Shown in pieces: positions 1 to 9,399 of a stretch of 64,000 bases of DNA; position 1 is the first letter of the stretch; every line of letters begins with the position of its first letter. The position numbers were made by a program, and so were the translations under genes. Under the pieces are notes generated by a model. That model was not told the DNA's origin and ran no database searches. It saw only the letters and a program-made list of their open reading frames with translations. The DNA is taken from contig CAKZKD010000018.1 in NCBI GenBank assembly GCA_937121175.1, positions 62,001 through 126,000 on the forward strand. Direction: 5' to 3'. This DNA comes from an uncultured Flavobacteriales bacterium. GTDB taxonomy: Bacteria; Bacteroidota; Bacteroidia; Flavobacteriales_G; Salibacteraceae.

Positions 1-1362
1 AACCTAAGATTTAAAGCAGGTAAAAAAACCATACTTGAGGCTAAATACATCTACGATAATGCTTTTGACATTGGTTATGCGGCACTGCCCATGGATGTAT
101 CCTCGGCTGAAAGCAATATTGCGCAGTTATCCGCTCATTTTTATGCGCTTCTTCCAATAGTAGAAAAGGTAACCATAAGTGGGTATGCAAATCGTATAAA
201 CCATGTAATGGACGACACCAAACGTCCACCTGAAATGGTAACTATGCACATGGATATGCCTGGAAGTAGTGAAACGAAGGGATTATTCACCAACATCAGC
301 TTACAACCAAATGAAAAAAATAGCATTGAGTTTAGAGCAGATTATTACCACAATTATTTGTTTGCTGAAATGATTATGTACCCAGAAAATGCTCCTTCGA
401 TGTACATGGTTACGTGGCCTGGAATTAACCGAAATTCGTTTGGTTTTTTTGGTGCTTACACAAAAAATTTTGCAAGAGGAATTGACTTTAATGCTTCCTT
501 TAGGTACGATGTAACTAATACACAGTTATTGGATTCCACGGGAATGAAGCAACTTCAGGTTTTTAATTGGGGCGACGAAATTTATTTTGAACATCGCCCG
601 ATTTCAGGGCAAGTTGAATTGGGTAAAAAATGGTCTAAAAAACTATCATGTACAATTGGCAGCGGCTATGCAGAACGCGTACCTACCGCCAGTGAAATGT
701 ATGGCTACTATTTGTTCAACCCGTTGGATGGATACGATTATGTGGGCACTCCAGATATTAAAAAAGAACGAGCATGGAACGTTTCATCCTCTTCCGAATA
801 TTCAAACCACAAAACCCGAATAAATGTGACTGGAAATTATCAATACATCCAAGACTTCATTTACGGAGTAATTGAATCTAGTCTATGGCAAATGACCATT
901 GATGCCAATGGAACGAAGCTTTATACAAACATCGAATTTGCTCACTTGGTTTCCTTAAACGGAAATTGGACAAATCAATGGACAAAAAAAATTCGCACCA
1001 ACATTTCTGCGACATACTTACATGGAACAAAACACAATGGCCTTCCACTTCCGCAAATAGCTCCGCTCACTTCTACTATTAATATTGAATACTTACATAA
1101 TGGATGGCAATTTCAATTGGATGTAAATAGCGCTCTGGCTCAAAACAGAATTGATACTGAATTTATTGAATTGCCCAGTCAAGGTTGGGCCGTTACCAAT
1201 GTAAGACTTGCTAAAACTGTCCTCCTAAAAAAAGAAAGAAAGTTGTCCATTCAAACTGGGATTGAAAATCTTTTTGATAACGCGTATTATCAGCACTTGG
1301 ATTGGGCTAAAATTCAACGGCCTGGAATCAACTTTTATGGTGCAGTAAATTATTCGTTTTAA
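1..1362 (+). CDS. TonB-dependent receptor, C-terminal part (5' end outside window)
   Basis: The reading frame is open from base 1, so the gene begins before the window; only about 453 C-terminal residues are visible. The sequence alternates short polar/aromatic strands with turns and ends in an aromatic residue (NYSF), as outer membrane beta-barrels do. Segments such as GKKWSKKLSCTIGSGYAERVP, GIENLFDNAYYQHLDW and a closing strand match the barrel of TonB-dependent receptors, where the IENLFDN..Y motif near the end is characteristic. The family imports metal chelates or other large nutrients using TonB energy. The 'TASEMYGYY' and methionine/histidine-rich segments around residues 75-140 may suggest a metal ligand, but this is only inference. 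The plug domain and any neighbours that would show the substrate lie outside the window. Confidence 0.85.
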   Translation, partial: NLRFKAGKKTILEAKYIYDNAFDIGYAALPMDVSSAESNIAQLSAHFYALLPIVEKVTISGYANRINHVMDDTKRPPEMVTMHMDMPGSSETKGLFTNISLQPNEKNSIEFRADYYHNYLFAEMIMYPENAPSMYMVTWPGINRNSFGFFGAYTKNFARGIDFNASFRYDVTNTQLLDSTGMKQLQVFNWGDEIYFEHRPISGQVELGKKWSKKLSCTIGSGYAERVPTASEMYGYYLFNPLDGYDYVGTPDIKKERAWNVSSSSEYSNHKTRINVTGNYQYIQDFIYGVIESSLWQMTIDANGTKLYTNIEFAHLVSLNGNWTNQWTKKIRTNISATYLHGTKHNGLPLPQIAPLTSTINIEYLHNGWQFQLDVNSALAQNRIDTEFIELPSQGWAVTNVRLAKTVLLKKERKLSIQTGIENLFDNAYYQHLDWAKIQRPGINFYGAVNYSF

Positions 1363-1403
1363 TATCAAATGAACAATTCTTCGATTCAAACTATCTTTGA
1401 ATT

Positions 1404-2051
1404 ATGGGAATGGTAAATAATTTCATCAACGAAGTTCGACACGAATTTAGCAATCAAAAACTAGACGAAAAATCTATAGAATCGACGCCAATCAAACAAG
1501 TCGAAAAATGGATAAAGGAGGCAGTTGAATCTCAAGTTCCGGAAGCAAACGCAATGAGTATTTGCACTGTAGATAAAGAAGGACGCCCTTCATCGCGAAT
1601 CGTGTACGCTCGTGGAATTTCTGAAGAAGGAATTAAACTCTACACCAATTACAGCAGTAATAAGGGAAGTGATTTGCAAGGCAACCGTTACGTTTCTTTG
1701 CTTTTTTTCTACCCCGAATTAGAAAGACAAATCCGTATTCAAGGTGTTATTGAAAAACTTCCAGCAACTGAATCGGATGCCTATTTTGATGCTAGACCTA
1801 CTGAAAGTAAACTCGGAGCATGGGCTAGCGAACAGAGTTCGAAAATAGAATCGCGCCAAACTTTAGAAGATCGTACAAAACACTTTCGCGAAAAATTCGG
1901 AGAAAATGTCCCACGTCCTCCGCACTGGGGTGGATACATTGTTAAGCCTACTAAGTTTGAATTTTGGCAAGGCAGGCCGGCTCGATTGCACGATAGATTA
2001 GTTGTTGAGGCTAAAGGCAACGATTGGGAACTTTACAGAGTCGCACCTTAA
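1404..2051 (+). CDS. pdxH: Pyridoxamine 5'-phosphate oxidase
   Basis: A 215-residue protein of the usual PdxH length. PdxH is a cytosolic FMN enzyme that oxidises pyridoxamine- or pyridoxine-5'-phosphate to pyridoxal 5'-phosphate. Diagnostic stretches are AMSICTVDKEGRPSSRIV, YTNYSSNKGSDLQGN (FMN site), FFYPELERQIRIQG, the LGAWASEQSS segment, PPHWGGY, FEFWQGRPARLHDR and the C-terminal RVAP (RLAP in most homologues). An ATG at 1404 and a second at 1410 are both possible; 1404 is used. The stop codon shares one base with the start of the next gene (TAATG at 2049-2053), so the two are probably translated together. Confidence 0.96.
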   Translation: MGMVNNFINEVRHEFSNQKLDEKSIESTPIKQVEKWIKEAVESQVPEANAMSICTVDKEGRPSSRIVYARGISEEGIKLYTNYSSNKGSDLQGNRYVSLLFFYPELERQIRIQGVIEKLPATESDAYFDARPTESKLGAWASEQSSKIESRQTLEDRTKHFREKFGENVPRPPHWGGYIVKPTKFEFWQGRPARLHDRLVVEAKGNDWELYRVAP

Positions 2052-3313
2052 TGGTAAATCCATATTTATTGAAATTTGGATTTCAGCCACCAGTAATCCA
2101 TGCAAAACCTAACCCTAAAACGGGGTTATTCGTAGTTATACCGTGTTATGATGAACCGGATTTAATCCAATCTTTGGAAAGCCTCCTCAAGTGTACTCCA
2201 CCTTCTTGCCCTGTTGAAGTTATTACGGTAATTAATGCCGGAATTGAAACAGCGATTTCTATTAAAGAAAAAAACTCTGCTACACTTATTAGTGCAACTC
2301 AATGGGCTGCAAAAAACGAATTGGATTGGATAACTTTTCACTTTATTGAAAACCAACAATTACCGAAAAAACATGCTGGAGTTGGCCTAGCACGAAAAAT
2401 TGGCATGGACGAAGCTGTTGCTAGGCTCACCTTTTTGGAAAAAGATGATGTGCCAATTATTTGCTTTGATGCAGACTCCTCATGCGACAAAAACTATTTT
2501 GTTGAAATTGAAAAAGCGTTCAATTCAAATCCAAAGGCAAAAGGGGCAGGAATATATTTTGAGCATCCTATTAGTGGAACTCAGTTTTCAGATAGCATCT
2601 ACAGTTCAATAATTGATTACGAATTGCATTTGCGTTATTACAAAAACGCATTAGAATTCTCGGGTCATCCTATGGCATGTTTCACTATTGGCAGTAGTAT
2701 GGCAGTGATGGTGAGTGCCTACCAAAGTCAGGGAGGAATGAACAAACGAAAGGCGGGTGAGGATTTTTATTTCATGCAAAAGATTGTGGAACGCTTTCCT
2801 GTATTAGAAATCAACACAACCAAGGTTATCCCATCTCCCAGGCCATCACATAGAGTTCCATTTGGCACTGGCAGAGCTATTTCTGAATTTGGGGAAGGGA
2901 AAAATTCTGATGAAACCTACAATTTCAATGGTTTCGGAGATTTAAAAGTATTAAACGAAAAACTAGAGGTATTCTATCACAAGAAAAAGGTGGAACAACT
3001 AGTTACTAGCATAGACATTCCTGAATCCATCCGTAGCTTCTTGATTGAACAAAAATTTGAAGAACGTATCCCTGATTTATTAGAATACGGACGAACTTGG
3101 GAAACCTTTCACAAACGGTTTTACAACTGGTTCAATGCTTTCAGAGCATTGAAATATGTGCATTTTTCGAGAGACAATTATTACAATAACTCATCTCTGA
3201 TAAATGCAGTTTCAAACCTTGCAAAAGCCTTAGACTTAGAACTAGAAATTCAGAAAAACACAAGTAACCAAGAGCTTCTAAATGTAATGCGAAAGCACGA
3301 CAAAGCTCAATAA
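2051..3313 (+). CDS. Family 2 glycosyltransferase
   Basis: The product is 420 residues starting at the ATG that overlaps the pdxH stop codon. It opens a GT-A fold near residue 27 (VVIPCYDEPDLIQSLESLL), and around residue 140 has a DxD-type nucleotide-sugar/metal site (ICFDADSS). The later KAGEDFYFMQK segment corresponds to the ED acceptor/base motif of GT2 enzymes. No signal peptide or membrane segment is apparent, so it is probably cytoplasmic or peripheral. The C-terminal third (from about residue 310) is helical and charged and not recognisable to me. The donor and acceptor are unknown; its coupling with pdxH does not suggest a pathway. The gene faces the Omp28-like gene tail to tail, with seven bases between stops. 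Confidence 0.8.
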   Translation: MVNPYLLKFGFQPPVIHAKPNPKTGLFVVIPCYDEPDLIQSLESLLKCTPPSCPVEVITVINAGIETAISIKEKNSATLISATQWAAKNELDWITFHFIENQQLPKKHAGVGLARKIGMDEAVARLTFLEKDDVPIICFDADSSCDKNYFVEIEKAFNSNPKAKGAGIYFEHPISGTQFSDSIYSSIIDYELHLRYYKNALEFSGHPMACFTIGSSMAVMVSAYQSQGGMNKRKAGEDFYFMQKIVERFPVLEINTTKVIPSPRPSHRVPFGTGRAISEFGEGKNSDETYNFNGFGDLKVLNEKLEVFYHKKKVEQLVTSIDIPESIRSFLIEQKFEERIPDLLEYGRTWETFHKRFYNWFNAFRALKYVHFSRDNYYNNSSLINAVSNLAKALDLELEIQKNTSNQELLNVMRKHDKAQ

Positions 3314-3320
3314 CCTCCTG

Positions 3321-4310
3321 CTACTGTTTTACAAATCGAATCGCTCCACTTTGAATTTCATTGGTGTATTTAACGGTGTAAAATCCTGTGGAAAGGAAAT
3401 TAACATCAAAACTCTCCTGCTCATCAATAACTCCCGAATGCACAGTATTTCCTGCCAAGTCTAGAATCTGAAATTCAGTTGTTAACGCTAATCCGATTAG
3501 AGCTACGTTCTTAGAACTTGGATTAGGAAATAATCTGACAACTGAATTAACAGCAGTTTCCGAAATGGATGTCGGCCCTGAAAAGCTTGACATATAATCA
3601 CTTTGCTTAGCTTGTACCAATTCTTTATCACTAGGGTTTTGAAGTACTGCAATAACTCTCATTCGATTCAAATCCCATCCAGCAAGAGCACTTTTTCCTA
3701 CAGAAAAATTTAAGCTATCTCCAACAGTATTTGTTGTACCAACTACCAATCCTGCATCTGGAGTTAATCGTTTTCTAAATACATTGTGATGTTGCTTTTC
3801 TCCATTTGGAGCATCATAAAAAACGGTGTCTTCAACTACAAATACATGCAGTGCTAAATCATTGAAACTCTCAGCTGCCTCCTTGAATATAGAAACCTCA
3901 GCAAAAACTGTATCTACGTTTCCTGAAACGGTAGCAGAAATAGAAAATGAAGACTTTAATGTGTCGTATGGTGAAAATAAGTCGGTAGCATTAAAAGCTT
4001 TGCTGACTACATCGCCATTGATTACTATTCGCGGAGTGGAACCAAACACATTGTTGTATTTGGCTCGATCATCATTTTCTACAGCATTGTGTTGACTTAA
4101 TATACAACTCGCATATGGTCGGCTTGGGTGCACTGCCATGTGCAAAACTGCAGGATTGTTTTTCAAATTATCAATAAGACCCGGGTTTCGTCGGCCGCAA
4201 TTACCGCAGTTGGTATTGGTAAAATGTTCTACCAAAACCGTCTTCTGAACTTGGGCATCTGTTAATAGACTTGCAATTGATAGCGATAAAGCGAGTAGTG
4301 CGTTTTTCAT
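3321..4310 (-). CDS. Omp28-related secreted protein with T9SS sorting domain
   Basis: The start is the ATG at 4310 (MKNALLALSL), which gives a normal signal peptide ending near ADAQ-like residue 20 (LLTDAQ); 5' extensions lack ATG and are unlikely. The mature N-terminus has VLVEHFTNTNCGNCGRRNP, a thioredoxin-like CGNC motif (Cys35, Cys38) typical of the Omp28 family of Porphyromonas and relatives. A central beta-rich region follows. The last 75 residues (LFPNPSSKNVALIG, QILDLAGNTV, LSTGFYTVKY) form a T9SS type A sorting domain, so the protein is exported across the outer membrane or to the surface. A redox or adhesive function is inference. It ends seven bases from the convergent glycosyltransferase stop. 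Confidence 0.85.
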   Translation of the reverse strand: MKNALLALSLSIASLLTDAQVQKTVLVEHFTNTNCGNCGRRNPGLIDNLKNNPAVLHMAVHPSRPYASCILSQHNAVENDDRAKYNNVFGSTPRIVINGDVVSKAFNATDLFSPYDTLKSSFSISATVSGNVDTVFAEVSIFKEAAESFNDLALHVFVVEDTVFYDAPNGEKQHHNVFRKRLTPDAGLVVGTTNTVGDSLNFSVGKSALAGWDLNRMRVIAVLQNPSDKELVQAKQSDYMSSFSGPTSISETAVNSVVRLFPNPSSKNVALIGLALTTEFQILDLAGNTVHSGVIDEQESFDVNFLSTGFYTVKYTNEIQSGAIRFVKQ

Positions 4311-4381
4311 TATTCTAAATTTTGTTCCAAAGAAAATTAGAATTGTGAATCCAGTTTGCAATCTACTTGACAGACCCCTAA

Positions 4382-4993
4382 TTAGGGTATTTGCATATAC
4401 TTATGCGTCTGCAATGAAATGTGCCAAACGGGATTTGACTTTACATAATTAATTACCTGAGGTAACATCTCTTCTTCCCTACTCCACTCGGGTTGAAAAT
4501 ACAGTTGGCAATCGTTTTCTACTTCTTTTGCATGTTCTCTTGCCCAGTCAAAATCCATGGGTCGCACTACAACTACTTTTAGTTCATTGGCTTTTTTTAG
4601 GCTGCTATTTAAACATTGTTTCCTACGTTTTGGTGAAACCACTATCCAATCCCACTTGCCAGTAATTTCGTACGAACCAGATGTTTCGAGCCAAAGATTA
4701 AAACCTGCATTTTTTAAGCTCTTGGCCAATTCGGTAAGATTGTACATGCAAGGTTCTCCACCGGTAATGACAATGTTTTTTGCTTCGGCTTCTTTCGCAA
4801 AATCTATCATTTGGTCAATCGAAATTTTGGGATGACCATCATCCCAACTTTCCTTTACATCGCACCAAGGACAACCCACATCGCAGCCACCAATTCTAAA
4901 AAAATAGGCTGCTTTTCCAGCATTTCTTCCTTCACCTTGAATGGTGTAGAAATGCTCCATAATTGGAAAGGAAATATTAGATTCTTGCTTCAT
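4382..4993 (-). CDS. queE: 7-carboxy-7-deazaguanine synthase (QueE)
   Basis: This is a radical-SAM enzyme of queuosine and 7-deazapurine biosynthesis. It converts 6-carboxytetrahydropterin to 7-carboxy-7-deazaguanine. The N-terminus shows the family pattern FYTIQGEGRNAGKAAYF followed by RIGGCDVGCPWCDVKESW, whose Cx3Cx2C binds the 4Fe-4S cluster. The NIVITGGEPCMYNL stretch is the SAM-binding GGE motif, and VVSPKRR and SLQTHKYMQIP are also typical of the family. The start is the ATG at 4993; an in-frame TTG two codons earlier is less likely. At 203 residues the length is normal for the Bacteroidota form. No other queuosine gene (queC, queD, queF) is nearby. Confidence 0.93.
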   Translation of the reverse strand: MKQESNISFPIMEHFYTIQGEGRNAGKAAYFFRIGGCDVGCPWCDVKESWDDGHPKISIDQMIDFAKEAEAKNIVITGGEPCMYNLTELAKSLKNAGFNLWLETSGSYEITGKWDWIVVSPKRRKQCLNSSLKKANELKVVVVRPMDFDWAREHAKEVENDCQLYFQPEWSREEEMLPQVINYVKSNPVWHISLQTHKYMQIP

Positions 4994-5034
4994 AAACAAG
5001 CGCGCAAAAATAGTACAAGCCTAGTGGAAATAAA

Positions 5035-6216
5035 CTAGTTATTCTGGTCAGAGAAATCTGAGTTATTCAAGAAATCTGGGTCGCTAAGTGCTTTGAGGAA
5101 GGCGAGTAAATTCGCTTTATCTTCTATCGATAAATTTAAGCCCTGAGCTATACTAACGTTTGAGCCGCCAGTAGTATCTCCGAATGCTATTAATGGGTCT
5201 AGGTTTCTTGAATTGGCATGCACCCCAGAATTATAAAACTCTATGACCTCTTCGAGCGTTTCGATACTACCATCGTGCATGTATGGCCCTGTGTGTTCAA
5301 TATTTCGAAGCGAAGGAACCTTGAACTGCCCCCAATTTCTATCGTCACCTGTAACAGCAGCAAAACCTGCTTCTGGGTTCGGCTTAATTCCATTATTCAT
5401 AAACTGATTATTCGTAAACAAAGAATTGTCTATAGAATGGCAATGAAAGCAATCTCCTCCTCCTCCATTTTGTCTTGGTTCACTATTAAAGATTCTCCAA
5501 CCTTTTACGGCGGCTTCAGACATTTGCGGAGAAATGCCCGGGGCATTACCCGTTGCTGCAATTCCTTTATCAAATTCTGAATTTCCGCTAATCAAGGTCA
5601 ACTCAAACTGAGTAATTGCCTCAGCCGCGTGCGTCGAATCATAATCTTCGGTACAAAAAGCTTCGTAAAACATTTTAGTGTATTCTTCATCTCCTTTCAG
5701 CTTATTGATTGCATTTTGCCATGATTCATGCATTTCAATTGGGTCCTCGACTGGCAATAAAGCTTGTTTTTCGAGGGTTGCTGCACGGCCATCCCAGAAA
5801 AATGCAGGTGAATACGCTAAATTGAAAAGTGCCATTGAGTTTTTGGTACCTGCAATATTGTCAATACCAACAGAAACGGCTTTTCCGTTATCTGTAAAAC
5901 CTAATTTTTGGTTATGACAACTGCCACAGGACATGGTATTATCTCCACTAAGCTTTTTCTCAAAGAACAATTTTCTTCCAAGGGCAATACGTTCCACCGT
6001 AAATTCCTTTTCTTTTATTCTTTGTGGAAATGGCGGAAAATATTCTGGTTCAACCAATTGGAACGCTGTGTTTTTACACTCCCATTGTGGCGGTGTCATA
6101 CTGGTATCGCAAATAGTAATGTTGGGTTTAATTAACTCAGGCTCATCTCTTTTACACGCCCAAACCAAGACTAGCAAACCAATGCCAAATACAACACTAT
6201 GTATGGATTTTTTCAC
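5035..6216 (-). CDS. Di-haem cytochrome c peroxidase / MauG-family lipoprotein
   Basis: The protein has 393 residues. The leader MKKSIHSVVFGIGLLVLVWAC ends at Cys21 in a lipobox, so it is a lipoprotein, probably facing the periplasm or surface. Two c-type haem motifs are visible: CGSCH at residues 97-101 and CFHCH at 256-260. Family blocks LGRKLFFEKKLS, AFFWDGRAATLE and HTGPYMHDGSIETLEEV are present. Members reduce hydrogen peroxide or oxidise protein residues. The start codon is GTG at 6216 and overlaps the stop of the upstream subtilase by four bases (GTGA), so translation is probably coupled. The context suggests an envelope-stress or surface-protein role, but this is inference. Confidence 0.9.
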   Translation of the reverse strand: MKKSIHSVVFGIGLLVLVWACKRDEPELIKPNITICDTSMTPPQWECKNTAFQLVEPEYFPPFPQRIKEKEFTVERIALGRKLFFEKKLSGDNTMSCGSCHNQKLGFTDNGKAVSVGIDNIAGTKNSMALFNLAYSPAFFWDGRAATLEKQALLPVEDPIEMHESWQNAINKLKGDEEYTKMFYEAFCTEDYDSTHAAEAITQFELTLISGNSEFDKGIAATGNAPGISPQMSEAAVKGWRIFNSEPRQNGGGGDCFHCHSIDNSLFTNNQFMNNGIKPNPEAGFAAVTGDDRNWGQFKVPSLRNIEHTGPYMHDGSIETLEEVIEFYNSGVHANSRNLDPLIAFGDTTGGSNVSIAQGLNLSIEDKANLLAFLKALSDPDFLNNSDFSDQNN

Positions 6217-7826
6217 TTTCTAATAATTACTTTTTGCAAAGTTGTATTTCCCTTTTCTACTATTTTTAATAGGTACATTCCATCATTTAAACTGGAAGCA
6301 TCCAAACTATTGAACTTTAGAAACTCAGTGCTAGAGAGCACTTCTTTCCCTGAAATATCAAATAATTTAAAGGTTCCATTCAACTCTCTTTCAAATTTAA
6401 TGTATCCATTCGACGGATTTGGGTATAGTTTGACTCCAGTTCTTAAAACCTCATTTTCATTTGCTGAAAGCGGCGGGGCATCAAGTGCGGTACTCACAGC
6501 TTTTTCCAAATCCAAAATTCCACCTGAAACGATTAATGTATCCAATTCCGCAGTTTTTTGCACGCTATTTCTGGCATATTCAACAGAGCGCAAGGCCATT
6601 GTATCGGCACTAGAACTAAAAAAACTAGATGGATAGGCCGAATACATCAGTCCTATCGCTCCAGTAACCATTGGAGTTGCGTAGCTTGTTCCTTCGTTAA
6701 AACCAGCAGAATTCACCGGCCTTGTTGAATAAATTCTTGTTCCCGGTGCTGCAATATCCATAGAAGTTAATCCAAATCCCCCCTTGAATAATCTATCGTT
6801 TTCATCGGTACGAGTAACCGAAATTAAATAATCCGACGGGCAAGAACATGGAATATCACCTACCGAATCAATATTAATTTTGTTGTTTGGTCCAGCCGCC
6901 ACACTAACCACACCTTCTTTTCCCAACAAATCATACATTGAACACCAAGCCGGATAATCTTTAGCAAAAGCATTATCTACACCGAATGAAGAGTTTTGTG
7001 CAACTACAAACGCACCCGAATCTCCATTGGTTTCGTTATACTTTTTACGCATAGTAAGGATATAATTATACGCTTTAAGCACGATAGCCTCATTTGTTGA
7101 ATTGCCTTGAACTGGCATCATCTTTATATCCCAGTTAATTCCAGTAATGTCAACTCCATTATTTCCTTTTGCACCAAGCACCCCGGCAACATAGGTTCCG
7201 TGAGCATCTGAGCGAGTTCCAGAACTATAAACTGAAACGTAGCCGGTATCATCGTACGCATTCCACCCATCGTAATCGTCGATGTAGCCATTGTTATCGT
7301 CATCGATTCCATTGTTTGGAATTTCATGTTTATTTTTCCAAAAGTTATCTTTAAGGTCGCTATGCGTAAGTTCGAAACTGACATCGACAACGGCCACAAC
7401 AATTTCGTCTCCATTTATTGTCCTCCCCCCTGTTGTCCAATCCCAAGCGGAAGGAGCATTTATTCTGTCTAAATACCATTGGGCTGGGTAGTTATTATCG
7501 TTAGGTACACTTCTTTTTTCAATATTGATGTGATTGGGTTGGGCAAACTCAACAAACCCAGACTGCTCCATAATTTGAATTGCCGTATTTAGGTCATTAT
7601 TCAATGGGTTAAAGGAACCATAAAACAATCGACCCATTTCAGATAATTCTTCGATCAGTTCCAGTCCTAGTTTCGGGTTTGTTTTATTCAATGTGGTAAC
7701 AACATATTTTGAATCTACTTCTGGTTTTAGTTTGAAAATTAGTTCACCTTTTTTATGGCCCTGTTGGGCAACAATAGAACTCAAAGCAAGAAAAAACACA
7801 ACTATTAAACTTGAAAGTAACCTCAT
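6213..7826 (-). CDS. Subtilisin-like (S8) serine protease with T9SS sorting domain
   Basis: The ATG at 7826 gives a 537-residue preproprotein with signal peptide MRLLSSLIVVFFLALSSIVAQ. A prodomain-like region precedes the S8 catalytic domain. The triad is visible: Asp148 in VVAVVDVSFEL, His209 in DAHGTYVAGV and Ser381 in NEGTSYATPM, with the oxyanion Asn278 in AQNSSFG. An Asp/Asn-rich insertion (NNGIDDDNNGYIDDYDG, about 171-187) resembles a calcium-binding loop and is common in Bacteroidota subtilases. The C-terminal 80 residues (LYPNPSNGYIKFE, LFDISGKEVL, GMYLLKIV) form a T9SS sorting domain. It is secreted or displayed. Translation is coupled to the downstream di-haem peroxidase. Confidence 0.94.
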   Translation of the reverse strand: MRLLSSLIVVFFLALSSIVAQQGHKKGELIFKLKPEVDSKYVVTTLNKTNPKLGLELIEELSEMGRLFYGSFNPLNNDLNTAIQIMEQSGFVEFAQPNHINIEKRSVPNDNNYPAQWYLDRINAPSAWDWTTGGRTINGDEIVVAVVDVSFELTHSDLKDNFWKNKHEIPNNGIDDDNNGYIDDYDGWNAYDDTGYVSVYSSGTRSDAHGTYVAGVLGAKGNNGVDITGINWDIKMMPVQGNSTNEAIVLKAYNYILTMRKKYNETNGDSGAFVVAQNSSFGVDNAFAKDYPAWCSMYDLLGKEGVVSVAAGPNNKINIDSVGDIPCSCPSDYLISVTRTDENDRLFKGGFGLTSMDIAAPGTRIYSTRPVNSAGFNEGTSYATPMVTGAIGLMYSAYPSSFFSSSADTMALRSVEYARNSVQKTAELDTLIVSGGILDLEKAVSTALDAPPLSANENEVLRTGVKLYPNPSNGYIKFERELNGTFKLFDISGKEVLSSTEFLKFNSLDASSLNDGMYLLKIVEKGNTTLQKVIIRK

Positions 7827-7860
7827 ATCTAACTCTAATACGCTTAAATGAAAGTAGGGT

Positions 7861-8205
7861 TTAGACCGAAGTCTTAAAAAAACCAACTATTGCCAATAAA
7901 AGTACTCCAAGACTGATAATCATAATGAATGTCCTTAGTCGATGGTCGGGAATGAACTTTCTACGGTATCTGCCCTGCGTTAAATTATTGAGCTGGTTGC
8001 TCACTTTTTCTTCGGTTCGCTTAATTCCGAAATAATAAACCATTCTGTCACCTTTCATTTCATCATGCCGCTCAAAATACAATTTGTATTCTATGAGCAA
8101 GGTTTCAAAATAGTCTGCCTGCTCGGCTTTTGTAAAATGGTAAACATTAAAACTTTTGTCGGTGGGATGAATTCGGTAGTTGGTTAAATCAAATAAATGA
8201 TCCAT
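7861..8205 (-). CDS. Small membrane protein of unknown function
   Basis: A 114-residue protein with a soluble, charged N-terminal part (LTNYRIHPTDKSFNVYHFTKAEQADYFETLL) and one hydrophobic segment near residues 92-110 (TFIMIISLGVLLLAIVGFF), so it is a C-terminally anchored membrane protein. I do not recognise a named family. Its ATG overlaps the stop of the upstream M23 peptidase gene in a TAATG junction (8203-8207), which suggests that the two are made together and may act in envelope maintenance. No catalytic motif is visible. Confidence 0.75.
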   Translation of the reverse strand: MDHLFDLTNYRIHPTDKSFNVYHFTKAEQADYFETLLIEYKLYFERHDEMKGDRMVYYFGIKRTEEKVSNQLNNLTQGRYRRKFIPDHRLRTFIMIISLGVLLLAIVGFFKTSV

Positions 8206-9344
8206 TATATCACACGTATTTTTTGCCCAACTCTGAGTGTTGAATTGCGGCTAATTCCATTCTTTTTACAAAGCTCATTGCAAGTTGTCCCGTACTCTTC
8301 AGCAATTTTGAATAGGTAATCTCCTTTTTGTACGGTGTAATATTCAACTCCATCTGGAATTGCGGTGAACCCCCAAGAATTCTTTACCAAGGTAATTTTA
8401 TCGGCAACCAACTCCTTAGCCTTAAAATCTATAAGCTGGTCAGGATTAAGCGCAACTCCTTTGTACCTCACCTCGAAGTGAAGATGACTTCCGGAACTAT
8501 TTCCTGAGCTGCCTCCTAATGCAATTACATCTCCTGCATTCACATTGTCTCCTGCTTCTACCTTAAAACGATGAAGATGAGCATATAAGGTTTCTAATCC
8601 ATTTGTGTGTCGCACCACAACAACTCTTCCATATCCTCCGAAATAACCAGCAAATCTTACTTTACCAGAAAACGCACTTTTTACTTCATCCCAAACCTGC
8701 AAGTCTAAATCTATTCCTCTATGACTCTTTCCCCAGCGGTAACCAAAACGCGAAGTCACAACAATTTTATCGACTGGAGAAGCATAGGTCCCAAACTTTT
8801 TGCTAGACAATTTTAACCGTTGTGTGGAGTCTTGTTTGTACAATTCTTGATTATACGGGTGTGGCTTAGTAGTATTCCAAGAACCGTATAAAAGATGTGC
8901 CGGATAATCTGATTTGTGTTTCAAATAATCAAAACTCTCATTATCCACATTCGAAAAATCATGATCAATCAAAAACAGATTTATCTGGTTGATTAGAGCA
9001 TAATTTTCATTTCCCGATTCAAAAAGACTGTCTAACAACATGGCGGCTTCCATCTTCGAGAATGTCTTTATTCTCAGAAATAACTCAATTTGGCTCATAA
9101 CTTTTACTGGAGGATTTTCCAAGCCTTTCAAAGAATCATAGTGCAATTGAATCGATTCGTCCGTTAAGTTTTCAATCGTGTTAAATAGGGTCTCTTCGCC
9201 ATACAGTACCACGGCTTTTTTTACCGGTTTCCTGGTGTCTTTTTCGGTTTCAGTTTCGCTGGCATGAGCATAAAATGAAGTAACGTTAAACCCGATTAAA
9301 TAAACTAGGCACTGTATGTAAAGTATGAATCTCACTAAGGTCAA
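8205..9344 (-). CDS. M23 family metallopeptidase with C-terminal LysM domain
   Basis: A peptidoglycan hydrolase of the lysostaphin/M23 type. The zinc-site motifs are HRGIDLDLQ (HxxxD) and HLHFEVRYKG (HxH), with VTSRFGYRWGKSHRGID, YGRVVVVRHTNGLETLYAHL and GSSGNSSGSHLHFE typical of the family. The last 45 residues (YYTVQKGDYLFKIAEEYG, ISRNSTLRVGQKIRV) are a LysM peptidoglycan-binding module. The N-terminal hydrophobic stretch RFILYIQCLVYLIGFNVTSFYA is a signal peptide. There is no ATG in the first 80 codons; TTG at 9344 or GTG at 9335 must be the start, and 9335 would give a tighter signal peptide. It precedes the small membrane protein in one operon. Confidence 0.92.
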   Translation of the reverse strand: MTLVRFILYIQCLVYLIGFNVTSFYAHASETETEKDTRKPVKKAVVLYGEETLFNTIENLTDESIQLHYDSLKGLENPPVKVMSQIELFLRIKTFSKMEAAMLLDSLFESGNENYALINQINLFLIDHDFSNVDNESFDYLKHKSDYPAHLLYGSWNTTKPHPYNQELYKQDSTQRLKLSSKKFGTYASPVDKIVVTSRFGYRWGKSHRGIDLDLQVWDEVKSAFSGKVRFAGYFGGYGRVVVVRHTNGLETLYAHLHRFKVEAGDNVNAGDVIALGGSSGNSSGSHLHFEVRYKGVALNPDQLIDFKAKELVADKITLVKNSWGFTAIPDGVEYYTVQKGDYLFKIAEEYGTTCNELCKKNGISRNSTLRVGQKIRVI

Positions 9345-9399
9345 AATTAGAATAATAATATGAACGCTATTTTTGAGTTTCCTAATTGGGTCTCAAAAA

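Noticed and set aside
5218..5580. 120-codon plus-strand frame
   Set aside because: It lies inside the di-haem peroxidase on the other strand, which has both haem motifs.
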